In this document: positions 17,896-25,641 of the stretch, one piece after another
Layout: each line of letters begins with the position of its first letter
Numbering within the stretch: position 1 is the first letter of the stretch
The notes under the pieces: model-generated
Databases searched by the model: none
The model's input: the letters and a program-made list of their open reading frames with translations, nothing else
What the model was told of the DNA's origin: nothing
Position numbers and translations under genes: made by a program
Assembly: GCA_900771085.1 (NCBI GenBank)
Contig: CAAGMR010000025.1
Coordinates: 1 to 50,169 of the forward strand
DNA: 50,169 bases
Reading direction: 5' to 3'
From: Clostridia bacterium
Lineage (GTDB): Bacteria > Bacillota > Clostridia > Oscillospirales > Acutalibacteraceae

Positions 17896-19548
17896 TTAAG
17901 ATAGGTATTTGCCGGCGTACTTTGCCGACGTATTCAGGAACTCCAGAATTTTGGCATGGTCCAGTTCCAGCGGATGATCCGACTTCGTTGCCTGAATGAA
18001 GGTGCTGTCCACACCGGCTTTGGTCAGGGCCGCATAAAGACGGTCTCTGTGACCAAGGCCAATGGTTTCGTCAAAGGACGCATAGAGTGCCACCGTCGGA
18101 ACCGAATTCGAGGTCACATGGTAAACCGGGGAAATGGTCCGGAGCCAGGCTTCCTGTTTTTTGTTCGGATGGTTCAGTTCCTTTGCCGTCATGTTGGTGA
18201 ACTGACAAAGATAACCGGCAATGCCGTCCTTCAGGTATTCTGCCCACGACACACACGAGAAAGCATCCGGGTGCAGGTCCGTCGGGCCGTTCATGGAGAG
18301 GACCAGTTTCACCGGAATGGCGCCGGCGTCCGGACGGCTGTAACCGTACAGCTGCGCCAGATGTCCGCCGGCCGAGTACCCGCCGACACCCAGCTTCGTG
18401 CAGGAAAACCCGAGTTTTTTGGTCTTCTTCTGAATGGCGTTCACACAGTGTTCCACGTCGTCCAGAAGATCCGTCAGTTTCATATCCGACACCTTCAGGT
18501 CCTGACCGAGCACCAGAAGACCGGTCTGAGACTCATACAGGCGGTAGTCCATGGTTGCCGTAATGTACCCCTTCCGGGCAAAGTACATGGCCATATAGTC
18601 CATGTCGGCCTTTTCGCCGTCGGCCCAGCCGCCGCCGTGCAGGAACAAAATGACCCCGGTATTCTTCTTCGCGTTTTTCGGAACATACAGGTCATAGGAG
18701 TTCTGTTCCGAACGGCTCTTGTCATAGACAAGATTGGCATATTTGGTGCCGTCTTTGTCCGTCCACGCCGGCTGGGTGCCGGATTCGTTGTTGTTGGCCA
18801 TGCAGGCGGCCCACTTGCGGGCAACGGTGCCATACCCCACCGGGTTGGACAGTACGTCGACCACAAAGTCAAGTTTGTTGTCCGAAAGCAACGAATACAT
18901 GTCCATGTAGTTGAACTGGTGCCATTTGGCTTTTCCGGCCACCGACATCCACCAGTAGGTCTTTCCGGCCTCCAGGTTCAAAACACGGTTGGAGGAACCC
19001 TTTTTGAAGTCCAGTTTGGCGAAGTCGTATTGTGTTTCGGAAGTGTTGTTCTTCGGCCCCTTGATGTTGACGTCAACCGCAACACCTTTGCCGTAGATCA
19101 TGGAGACTTCATGGAAGAATTTCCAGGTGACATCTTTGGCAACCTTGCCGCTGCGGCCAACATAGTAAAGACCGTTTTTGAAGTAATACGTCGTTCCCTT
19201 CCGGACCACGGTGCCTTCTGAAATACCAATGAGCGCGGATTTCTGATCTGCATCAGCTTTGGTACCAATCAGAAGTTTTAACGAACCGTCTTCCTTCTGG
19301 TACACACGGGCACCCTGCCGGATGACCAGACGGCCGTTTACCTTCAGTTTGCCGTTCACCTTCAGAACGCTTCCGCTCGAAAGCGTCAGCGTCTCTCCGG
19401 CCGGTACCGTGAGGGTGTTCCCCCTCTTGACCTCAAGGGTCTGACCGGATGCAACGGTTCCGGACGACACGTTTTTGGCCGATGCCACCGGAATGCAAAG
19501 CGTCATCAGCAGGCAAGCCGTCAGAATAACGCGCAGCAGCTTCTTCAT
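17896..19548 (-). CDS. Secreted alpha/beta hydrolase (esterase) with N-terminal beta-repeat region
   Basis: Exported esterase of 550 residues. Signal peptide: MKKLLRVILTACLLMTLCIP followed by VASA. Residues about 25-95 are a Thr/Val/Gly-rich run of short beta repeats (GQTLEVKRGNTLTVPAGETL). A middle region of no recognised family follows, then a BD-FAE-like hydrolase domain from about 285: ILFLHGGGWADGEK (oxyanion HGG), VGGYSAGGHLAQLYGYS (nucleophile Ser), ASFDETIGLGHRD (candidate Asp) and KSDHPLELDH (candidate His). The ATG at 19548 is preferred over a TTG 21 bases earlier, since AGGAG lies 8 bases before it. It has its own promoter and operator P3, so it can be made separately from the operon upstream. 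Likely removes acetyl or feruloyl groups from extracellular glycan (inference). Confidence 0.87.
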   Translation of the reverse strand: MKKLLRVILTACLLMTLCIPVASAKNVSSGTVASGQTLEVKRGNTLTVPAGETLTLSSGSVLKVNGKLKVNGRLVIRQGARVYQKEDGSLKLLIGTKADADQKSALIGISEGTVVRKGTTYYFKNGLYYVGRSGKVAKDVTWKFFHEVSMIYGKGVAVDVNIKGPKNNTSETQYDFAKLDFKKGSSNRVLNLEAGKTYWWMSVAGKAKWHQFNYMDMYSLLSDNKLDFVVDVLSNPVGYGTVARKWAACMANNNESGTQPAWTDKDGTKYANLVYDKSRSEQNSYDLYVPKNAKKNTGVILFLHGGGWADGEKADMDYMAMYFARKGYITATMDYRLYESQTGLLVLGQDLKVSDMKLTDLLDDVEHCVNAIQKKTKKLGFSCTKLGVGGYSAGGHLAQLYGYSRPDAGAIPVKLVLSMNGPTDLHPDAFSCVSWAEYLKDGIAGYLCQFTNMTAKELNHPNKKQEAWLRTISPVYHVTSNSVPTVALYASFDETIGLGHRDRLYAALTKAGVDSTFIQATKSDHPLELDHAKILEFLNTSAKYAGKYLS

Positions 19549-19599
19549 TTCAAGTCTCCTCTCCAACAAAGTTCCATATCACGAATAAATACTAATTTT

Positions 19600-19660
19600 A
19601 TTTTACCGGAATACCCCGGACAAGCATCGTAAGAACTTGTCAATTCATCATAAAATCTTG
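19600..19660 (-). promoter_or_regulatory. AraC-type operator P3 and promoter of the secreted esterase
   Basis: Half-sites 19623-19639 (AGCATCGTAAGAACTTG) and 19644-19660 (TTCATCATAAAATCTTG) start 21 bp apart. The distal one lies inside the last codons of the GH78 gene, whose stop is 19640-19642. On the minus strand TAAAAT (complement of 19600-19605) is 17 bases from the proximal half-site. Confidence 0.7.
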
Positions 19661-22225
19661 GGTATAGGTACCGCTGCCGACCTCTTTGGTAACACCGTTC
19701 CAGGTAATGGCAGCCGTTGCGTTGCAGGGAACGGTCACCGTCAGGTGCTCCCGGTCGAATGCCACGGAAACCTTGCCGCACTCGGACTCATACGAGCGCT
19801 CCACAAAGTCCAGTTTGGGGTCCGGGTCCGGCGAAATGCAGAAGTGCTGTGCGTCAGGCTGATCCTGCCGGATTCCGGCCACGCGACGGAACAGATAGTC
19901 ACCGACGCAGCCGAAGGCATAATGGTTAAAGCTGACCACACGCGGGGTGTCCGGGTTTCCGGCGCCGTCCGCGTCCCAGGCCTCCCAGACGGTTGTGGCC
20001 CCGTGGTTCACTTCGTAGAGCCAGGACGGTCTCTGGTCCTGCCAAAGAAGCGTGTGAGCCAGGTCCTCTTCCCCAAGGTCCCGCAGCACATCGAGCAAGT
20101 ACGGCGTTGCCAGGAATCCGGTGTCAAGCCGGTCTCCGTTTTCATGAATGAGGGTCACAAGACGTGTATGATACTCGTCCCGGAGGTCGTCCGGCACAAG
20201 GTCAAACGCGAAGGCCAGAATGTAGGCACCCATGAGGTCTTTGGGCAGAAGGTCCGCATAGAACAGGCCCTGCTGAATGGCTTGTTTGACGTTCTCTGCT
20301 ACTTCCGCGTAATAAGCCCGGTTTTCGTCGTCGCCCAGAACGGCGCAGATTTCTTCCATGTAACGAAGCGTCTGATACCCGAAATACGGGGCGATATAGT
20401 ACTTGTTTGTCTCGGCAGACCAGTACGGATTCTTCGGGTCGTTCGGCTGGCTCGGAATGAGCCACTCTCCGAAGTGGAACCCGGTATTCCAGAGGTACCG
20501 GTCATAGTCTTCGGGAATGCCACGGTCTCCCCGCTTGTTCTTTGCGGTACAGATTATGTAATTGCACCAGGACTGCATCGCCGCAAAATTATCTTTGAGG
20601 ACACGGGTATTTCCGGTGGCGCGGTACATCTGGTACGGCACCCAGACAATGGCGTCGGACCAGCCGGCCACGCCCATGAACTTCTCTTCCCCATAGACTT
20701 TGGACAGGTTCGTCATGAGGGTGTTGTAAATTTGCGTAAAGGGCGAGGTAATCATGGTGACGCCGTCATCCTGCTGTGTGGCGCGCAGTCCGGCAAGCCA
20801 GCTGGTCAGGAACGGTGTCACATCCTCGTTCTGCAGGGCCGTCGGACCGTAGATGAGAATGTCTCCGGTCCAGCCGGCACGCTCCCGGGACGGGCAGTCC
20901 GTCGGAATGGACATGGTGTTGGTTCTCTGCGACCAGAGAATGTTTTCATAAAGTTTGTTCAGCCGTTCGTCGGAGCAGCGGAAGCATCCGAGTTCCTCCT
21001 TGGCGGTGCTGAGCACAACGGCGGTAAAGTCTTCCGCCCGAACCGTCTCCATGCCGGTCACCTTGATGTACCGGAAGCCGTGGAAGGTAAACGGCGCCTC
21101 AAATTCGTGGGGCTGGCCGTTGGATATGACGGTTTCCACCTGCGGCACGAACATGGTGTTTACGAAGTTTCCTTCCTCGTTCAATATTTCAAAGTACTGG
21201 AAGGACACCTCATGCCCTTCCGGTTCATTTATTTGGATGCGGGCACGGCCGGCCAGGACCTGGCCAAAGTCTACAATGGTTTCTCCGGCCGGAGACGTTG
21301 TGACCGAGACGGCCTGCAGCAGTTTCACCGGGCGGACGGGCTCCAGAGGCTGCGCGCGAAGATTTCCATACCCGTAGTCTTTCAACTCGACCGGGTGTAC
21401 TTCGTGTTCGTTGCGGCGCAGGTCATCTTTTTCCCCGACAAACATATCACCGTACAGTACCGGTCCCAGGGAACAGGTCATGGTTTCGTCCGGACAGACC
21501 GTCTCGGTGCGTCCGTCTTCATAGGTGACCTCCAGCTGGAACAGAACGGACACATTCCCGTGCGGATGTTCCATAATGGGCTGTCCGGCAGAGCTGAAAT
21601 ACCAGCCGTCTGCCACGTAGAAGTCCAGTTCGTTCGCGCCGTCCTTCAGAAGAGACGTTACGTCATAGGTCTGATAATACTGCAGCTGTTCATACGGTGT
21701 GAACTCCGGCGCAAATTCCCGGTCATCCGGACGCGTCCCATTCACCCAAAGACGGTAGACACCACAGCTGGTGGCGTACAGTTTTGCCGAATTCACCGTA
21801 CCGGACAGAGAGAACGACTTCCGGAACTGAACCGGTGAGCGGGACTCGCCGAGACCGAAGTCATTGTAGGCCGGTCGTTCAAAGGAACATTCTGCCCAAA
21901 GAGCCGACCAGTCGGACGCCTCCAAAAGTCCGGTCTCAAAAAAGCTGGATGCAGACGCTTCCTGTCCGTGGTTGTCCCGAACCGTCACGGTCCAGTCATA
22001 CCGGGCACGGGACTGCAAGGCCGGACCTTCGTAGTCCACAAAGGCCTGCCGACGGGAAGACACCCAGCCGGAGTTCCAGACCGGTGAATTTCCCAAAGAA
22101 ACGGAAAGGCAATAAGCCGTCTGCAACACGTTCTGCTGCGAACTTTCCAGTTTCCAGGAAAAGTACGGTGTTTCATCCAGGACCGGCGTCGTCTGGTGCA
22201 GGGTTTTCAGGTCATAAAGCGTCAT
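19640..22225 (-). CDS. Alpha-L-rhamnosidase, glycoside hydrolase family 78 (second copy)
   Basis: Second GH78 enzyme, 861 residues, clearly diverged from the one at 12537. It has the same layout: N-terminal beta domains, catalytic barrel with IPTDCPSRERAGWTGDIL near residue 440, and GATTVWEAWDADG with FNHYAFGCVGDYLF. The QRDER of the first copy reads SRERAGW here, within family variation. No signal peptide, so cytosolic. The ribosome site TGAGG overlaps the stop of the preceding hydrolase gene (gap about 10 bases), so the order GH43, secreted hydrolase, GH78 forms one operon from P4. Its 3' end contains half of operator P3. Two diverged rhamnosidases suggest different linkages or substrates. 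Confidence 0.92.
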   Translation of the reverse strand: MTLYDLKTLHQTTPVLDETPYFSWKLESSQQNVLQTAYCLSVSLGNSPVWNSGWVSSRRQAFVDYEGPALQSRARYDWTVTVRDNHGQEASASSFFETGLLEASDWSALWAECSFERPAYNDFGLGESRSPVQFRKSFSLSGTVNSAKLYATSCGVYRLWVNGTRPDDREFAPEFTPYEQLQYYQTYDVTSLLKDGANELDFYVADGWYFSSAGQPIMEHPHGNVSVLFQLEVTYEDGRTETVCPDETMTCSLGPVLYGDMFVGEKDDLRRNEHEVHPVELKDYGYGNLRAQPLEPVRPVKLLQAVSVTTSPAGETIVDFGQVLAGRARIQINEPEGHEVSFQYFEILNEEGNFVNTMFVPQVETVISNGQPHEFEAPFTFHGFRYIKVTGMETVRAEDFTAVVLSTAKEELGCFRCSDERLNKLYENILWSQRTNTMSIPTDCPSRERAGWTGDILIYGPTALQNEDVTPFLTSWLAGLRATQQDDGVTMITSPFTQIYNTLMTNLSKVYGEEKFMGVAGWSDAIVWVPYQMYRATGNTRVLKDNFAAMQSWCNYIICTAKNKRGDRGIPEDYDRYLWNTGFHFGEWLIPSQPNDPKNPYWSAETNKYYIAPYFGYQTLRYMEEICAVLGDDENRAYYAEVAENVKQAIQQGLFYADLLPKDLMGAYILAFAFDLVPDDLRDEYHTRLVTLIHENGDRLDTGFLATPYLLDVLRDLGEEDLAHTLLWQDQRPSWLYEVNHGATTVWEAWDADGAGNPDTPRVVSFNHYAFGCVGDYLFRRVAGIRQDQPDAQHFCISPDPDPKLDFVERSYESECGKVSVAFDREHLTVTVPCNATAAITWNGVTKEVGSGTYTQDFMMN

Positions 22226-22235
22226 ATGCGGTTCC

Positions 22236-23618
22236 TCACAGCTGTGCTTTTATCTGGTTCCAAGTTTTCGTATACTGCGTTTTCTGACTGCCGGACAGGG
22301 TGGCAATGGCCTTCTTCATGGCCGTGTCAAGGTCCGACTTGGAGTGGTTCTTCGCATAGGTTCCAAGTTCTTCCACAATTTCCTTCCGGTACATGGCAAG
22401 AGACCCATAGACAGTGTCGTCCACGCCCGTGTGGGCCGGGAGTTGCTTACTCTTGCCCTGGTAGCGTTCCAGGAAGAGAAGCAGTTTGCCGGTCTGCAGC
22501 GTCTCGGTGTTCTTCAGCGTCTTCTTCAGCATGGTCTTTACGTAGTCGGACTCAATGGGTGTTCCGACCCCAATCAGGCCCTGATGGGCGCCCAGGCACT
22601 GCATTTGACCGTCGTCACAGACGTTAATGTAGAACATGTAGTTCGTGTCATAGGACATCTTATAATTGGAGGACTGATTCTTGTATTCGTGCACCTTCGT
22701 CAGGTTCTTCGGAAGCCCGCTGAGAAGGTCCTTGCTCAGCTGTCCGGGGTTGTCCTTCGGCAAGGTGTAACGAATGCCGGAAGGCATGGTGGCACCCGGC
22801 TTTTTGGCCACTTTGCGGGACAGCTGGCTGATGGGCACCAGCACGTCCGACGTCCAGTGGTTAATGACGATGGGACTGGAGAAGTCGCCGGTCAGGGTAC
22901 AGGGCGAGAAGGCCTCCCAACGGCTGTAATCCTTGTTGTTCGGGAAGTCATTGAAGTTATCCGTAAACTGCGTCAGAGCCAGTGCCGTAATGACCACCAG
23001 TTTTCCCTGCGGCTTTTTCTGCAGGTCTTTGCAGTACTGGTTTAAGTTGAAGTAGATGTTGCAGATGGGAGAATTGGCCACGGATGCCGTAATGCCCATC
23101 TGAAGCGCGTTCAGCATGAGCGTCATGTAACCGCCGGCACTGCCGCCAATGAGCAGAATGCGCTGTTTGTCGAACTGCTTCATGTGACGCAGTTTGTACA
23201 GGCAGGCATTGTTGAAGACCAGGTCGTCGGACGTCAGTTCGCCGTTGTGGTCCCCTTCTTTTTTGGTGTTATATGCGGACGCCACGGCGCAGCCGAGTTT
23301 CAGGTACCGCTGCAGTTCGGCATCGTCCGGGTCCATGGGGTAGTGCGGAATAAAGATGACCGGCATGGGAGCTTCCACGCCATCCGGCGTATAGATGACC
23401 ATTTTCCGGCTGGTCACTTCGTTCTTCTTGTTAATAAACTTGACGCTGACCTTTTTGGTCGTCATGCCCTCGGCTTCTTTGCCGGTGCCCTTTGTGGTGC
23501 GTAACACGTCGGCCAAGAGGTCCGAATTGGCGGCAGAAGCCGTTGTGGCAAAGGCCAGTTGCATGACCATGGCCAGGGCCAGGCTCAGAGTCAACAGTTT
23601 TTTCGTTTTCGTTTTCAT
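22236..23618 (-). CDS. Secreted alpha/beta hydrolase
   Basis: Exported hydrolase of 460 residues. Signal peptide MKTKTKKLLTLSLALAMVMQ then LAFATTASAA with a likely cut before NSD. The fold is visible as PMPVIFIPHYPMD, then LLIGGSAGGYMTLMLNALQ with the nucleophile Ser in GGSAGG, similar to tannase/feruloyl-esterase or peptidase S9-like hydrolases. The acid and base residues are not obvious to me. The ATG at 23618 has GAGGAG with 7-base spacing; an in-frame ATG at 23633 overlaps the GH43 stop and is less likely. Middle gene of the P4 operon. The substrate is unknown; a glycan-linked ester is inferred from context. Confidence 0.82.
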   Translation of the reverse strand: MKTKTKKLLTLSLALAMVMQLAFATTASAANSDLLADVLRTTKGTGKEAEGMTTKKVSVKFINKKNEVTSRKMVIYTPDGVEAPMPVIFIPHYPMDPDDAELQRYLKLGCAVASAYNTKKEGDHNGELTSDDLVFNNACLYKLRHMKQFDKQRILLIGGSAGGYMTLMLNALQMGITASVANSPICNIYFNLNQYCKDLQKKPQGKLVVITALALTQFTDNFNDFPNNKDYSRWEAFSPCTLTGDFSSPIVINHWTSDVLVPISQLSRKVAKKPGATMPSGIRYTLPKDNPGQLSKDLLSGLPKNLTKVHEYKNQSSNYKMSYDTNYMFYINVCDDGQMQCLGAHQGLIGVGTPIESDYVKTMLKKTLKNTETLQTGKLLLFLERYQGKSKQLPAHTGVDDTVYGSLAMYRKEIVEELGTYAKNHSKSDLDTAMKKAIATLSGSQKTQYTKTWNQIKAQL

Positions 23619-23629
23619 AATGACACTCC

Positions 23630-24718
23630 TCATTCATTCGTATTCCATTGGTCCAGCGTCCACTCGTCGTTCCAGTCCAGAAAGACCATACCGTCCGGGT
23701 AGCCTTCACAGGGTTCTACAAAACGGAGCGGCAGCCAGACATAATCTGCCAATTGCGTATGTTCCGGCGGGCACTTTGCTTTGAAGGCCGCCACTTTGTC
23801 CATGGGAGCCGTAAGCTCCGGGTCAAACAGTGCCCGGAACAGAGGGCCGTATTCATGGTAATCCAAATGGAGTCCGTCCGGAATCCACCGGTCGGCCATG
23901 GCAATATAGAGGTCGTTCGCGCCCTCCACTTTGAACACACAGGAAACCTGTGAGTGGAACGACGTGGCCGTCGGGTCGTCCGGATGCGGGTCTCCGAGCA
24001 CCTGGTACGGACCGTGCCAGCTGTCGGCCACCGCCACCTCCGACGGGTTCGGCAGATAACCGGTGGTCCCGGAGGTAATCAGGTAGTGTTTCCCCTTCCG
24101 GACAAAATGTGCCGGGGCCTCCCGCACATCCGGCGGACACTTCCGCGGGAAATGTGTGCTGTAGTAGCCGGTTACATCCGAATAATCTTCGGTCAGGTCT
24201 GCACAGATAAGTTCCGAGTGGACCCGCTCAAAATAATAGTATGCCTTGCCGTCCGGTGCCACCGCAAGGTCAAAGTCACCGGCACTCATTCCGAGCGGCC
24301 GGAGTCCGGTCTTCACCATGGTGTAGGGGCCCAGAATGTGGTCGGCCGTCAGAACGGTTTCGGACTGTGTGCCGTCGTCATTCATAATTTTCAGCCAGCA
24401 GACGAACTTGCCGGTCTTCTGGTTGAAGATAATATGCGGACGGTCCATGCACTTTTTGGGGTGCAGCGGAGAGGACTCGTCCTCCGGTTCCGGCGGAATA
24501 ATCAGACCTTCGTCCGTCCAGTTGTACAGGTCTTTGGACGAGTAACAACGGACGCCCCAGTGCCAGATGCCGTTCTCGCCATCCGTCTTTTCCTTGTTCT
24601 CCCCGTACCAGTAATAGGTTCCATCCAGGTACAGGACCGAGCCACCGTGGGCCTGGATGCGCTTGCCGTCCGTATCCAGCCAGACTTTGCCCGGGTGGAA
24701 TGCCGAATACTGATCCAT
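23630..24718 (-). CDS. Glycoside hydrolase family 43 enzyme
   Basis: Five-bladed beta-propeller glycosidase of about 362 residues. IQAHGGSVLYLDGTYYWYGE near residues 20-40, GVRCYSSKDLYNW, CMDRPHIIFNQKTGKFVCW and the AGDFDLAVAPDGKAYYYF region match GH43, most like the exo-beta-1,3-galactanase/RG-I beta-galactosidase branches (GH43_24 or GH43_34) by the AHGG and YWYGE motifs; the subfamily needs a database search. No signal peptide. The ATG at 24718 has AGAAGG 7 bases upstream; a TTG start at 24739 is less likely. First gene of the P4 operon with the secreted hydrolase and second GH78, which points to arabinogalactan or pectin side chains. Confidence 0.85.
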   Translation of the reverse strand: MDQYSAFHPGKVWLDTDGKRIQAHGGSVLYLDGTYYWYGENKEKTDGENGIWHWGVRCYSSKDLYNWTDEGLIIPPEPEDESSPLHPKKCMDRPHIIFNQKTGKFVCWLKIMNDDGTQSETVLTADHILGPYTMVKTGLRPLGMSAGDFDLAVAPDGKAYYYFERVHSELICADLTEDYSDVTGYYSTHFPRKCPPDVREAPAHFVRKGKHYLITSGTTGYLPNPSEVAVADSWHGPYQVLGDPHPDDPTATSFHSQVSCVFKVEGANDLYIAMADRWIPDGLHLDYHEYGPLFRALFDPELTAPMDKVAAFKAKCPPEHTQLADYVWLPLRFVEPCEGYPDGMVFLDWNDEWTLDQWNTNE

Positions 24719-24756
24719 AAAAACGCCTTCTTTCCACAATGAAGTAAGCTAACCTC

Positions 24757-24818
24757 ATTATAAAAAGAAGGTATAGTGAAAACCAACCAATATTTTGTCT
24801 AAACATCATAAAATCTTG
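24757..24818 (-). promoter_or_regulatory. AraC-type operator P4 and promoter of the GH43 operon
   Basis: Half-sites 24781-24797 (AACCAACCAATATTTTG) and 24802-24818 (AACATCATAAAATCTTG) start 21 bp apart. On the minus strand TATAAT (complement of 24757-24762) lies 18 bases from the proximal half-site, the same spacing as at P2. Confidence 0.75.
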
Positions 24819-24868
24819 CGCCACCCCTCGCGCCGGGGGCCCCACAGAGGGTTCAAGTCTTCGCCCAC

Positions 24869-24903
24869 AAAAAAAGAACCGACCACAAGGTCGGTTCTTT
24901 TTT
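24869..24903 (-). terminator. Terminator of the tRNA(CAT)-tRNA-Trp transcript
   Basis: A 14-bp perfect stem (24871-24884 with 24889-24902), ACAA loop on the plus strand and a T-run on the minus strand. It begins right after the tRNA-Trp CCA end and marks the right edge of the GC-rich island. Confidence 0.93.
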
Positions 24904-24979
24904 TGGCAGGGGCAGAAGGACTCGAACCCTCGGCACGCGGTTTTGGAGACCGCTGCTCTACCAACTGAGCTATACCCCT
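24904..24979 (-). tRNA. tRNA-Trp (anticodon CCA)
   Basis: The complement folds as a cloverleaf: acceptor AGGGGTA with TGCCCCT, anticodon stem GCGGT/ACCGC around loop CTCCAAA with anticodon CCA, T arm GGTTCGAGTCC, encoded 3' CCA. It is cotranscribed with the tRNA 8 bases upstream. Confidence 0.96.
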
Positions 24980-24987
24980 ATATTTCT

Positions 24988-25064
24988 TGGTGGACCATCA
25001 GGGACTCGAACCCCGGACCCACCGGTTATGAGCCGGTTGCTCTGACCAGCTGAGCTAATGGTCC
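24988..25064 (-). tRNA. tRNA with anticodon CAT (elongator Met, or Ile2 read after lysidine modification)
   Basis: The complement folds as a cloverleaf: acceptor GGACCAT with ATGGTCC, anticodon stem ACCGG/CCGGT around CTCATAA with anticodon CAT, T arm GGTTCGAGTCC, encoded CCA. The first acceptor pair is G-C, which argues against initiator tRNA. The GGACC acceptor resembles Bacillus tRNA-Ile(CAU), but elongator Met cannot be excluded without a TilS-determinant model. Confidence 0.93.
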
Positions 25065-25098
25065 ACAACACAGTAAACCTTTTCAAGGCCACTTCAAT

Positions 25099-25127
25099 AT
25101 TATATTTACACGACCTTTTCGTGTCAA
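25099..25127 (-). promoter_or_regulatory. Promoter of the tRNA(CAT)-tRNA-Trp operon
   Basis: On the minus strand TTGACA (complement of 25122-25127), a 17-base spacer and TATAAT (complement of 25099-25104): a perfect consensus promoter, as expected for stable RNA. Confidence 0.93.
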
Positions 25128-25182
25128 GAAAAAAACTCATAATAAAGGGCAGAAAATCACAAAAGCCGAGATTGTTTCTGCC

Positions 25183-25641
25183 TCAATATGAATTAAGTTT
25201 TGTTTCGACTAATCTGTCACCTTCATAGACAAGCTTCAGGCTGAAAAACGGTCCCGGTTCTTTAATAAGATTAAGGAAGATGCGATCTCCTTCCCAGGTT
25301 GGAAGAGCCATTACCTCCTCCTTGGAAATCCAGGTCAGTTCCCCTTCGTCGCATTCTTTTATCTCACCTTCAAAGTCTGTGCAGGTGAAAAGATGCATGT
25401 ATTCCCCTTCATACTCGTTAGAAACAAAGGTTACTACACCGCGGTACTCCGGTGACAGAAGTGTGAGGCCAGTTTCTTCAAAGGCCTCACGAATTGCACA
25501 CTCTTCAGGTGTTTCATCTTCTTCACATTTACCGCCGACGCCAATCCATTTGTCATGGTTGAGGTCGTTTTCTTTCTTGGTTCTGTGGAGCATCAGGTAA
25601 TTACCGTCCTGCTCAATGTAAATAAGTGTTGTGTTAAGCAT
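25183..25641 (-). CDS. NUDIX hydrolase (MutT/8-oxo-dGTP diphosphatase-like)
   Basis: Hydrolyses a nucleoside diphosphate linked to another moiety. The Nudix box is complete at residues 37-59: G, five residues, E43, seven residues, then REAFEETGL. It starts MLNTTLIYIEQDGNYLMLHR and is 152 residues, the normal size for MutT-type sanitising enzymes. The start ATG overlaps the galactokinase stop (TGATG), so the two are coupled in one operon. Substrate is not defined by the sequence; oxidised dGTP is the usual guess for this subgroup. No terminator is evident in the 118 bases between its stop and the tRNA gene. Confidence 0.9.
   Translation of the reverse strand: MLNTTLIYIEQDGNYLMLHRTKKENDLNHDKWIGVGGKCEEDETPEECAIREAFEETGLTLLSPEYRGVVTFVSNEYEGEYMHLFTCTDFEGEIKECDEGELTWISKEEVMALPTWEGDRIFLNLIKEPGPFFSLKLVYEGDRLVETKLNSY

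Noticed and set aside
24841..24868. A tRNA T-arm-like stretch (GAGGGTTCAAGTC then TTCGCCC) on the plus strand near the island edge, possibly an attachment-site remnant
   Set aside because: The stem pairs poorly, it is inverted relative to tRNA-Trp, and no matching copy lies at the other edge.
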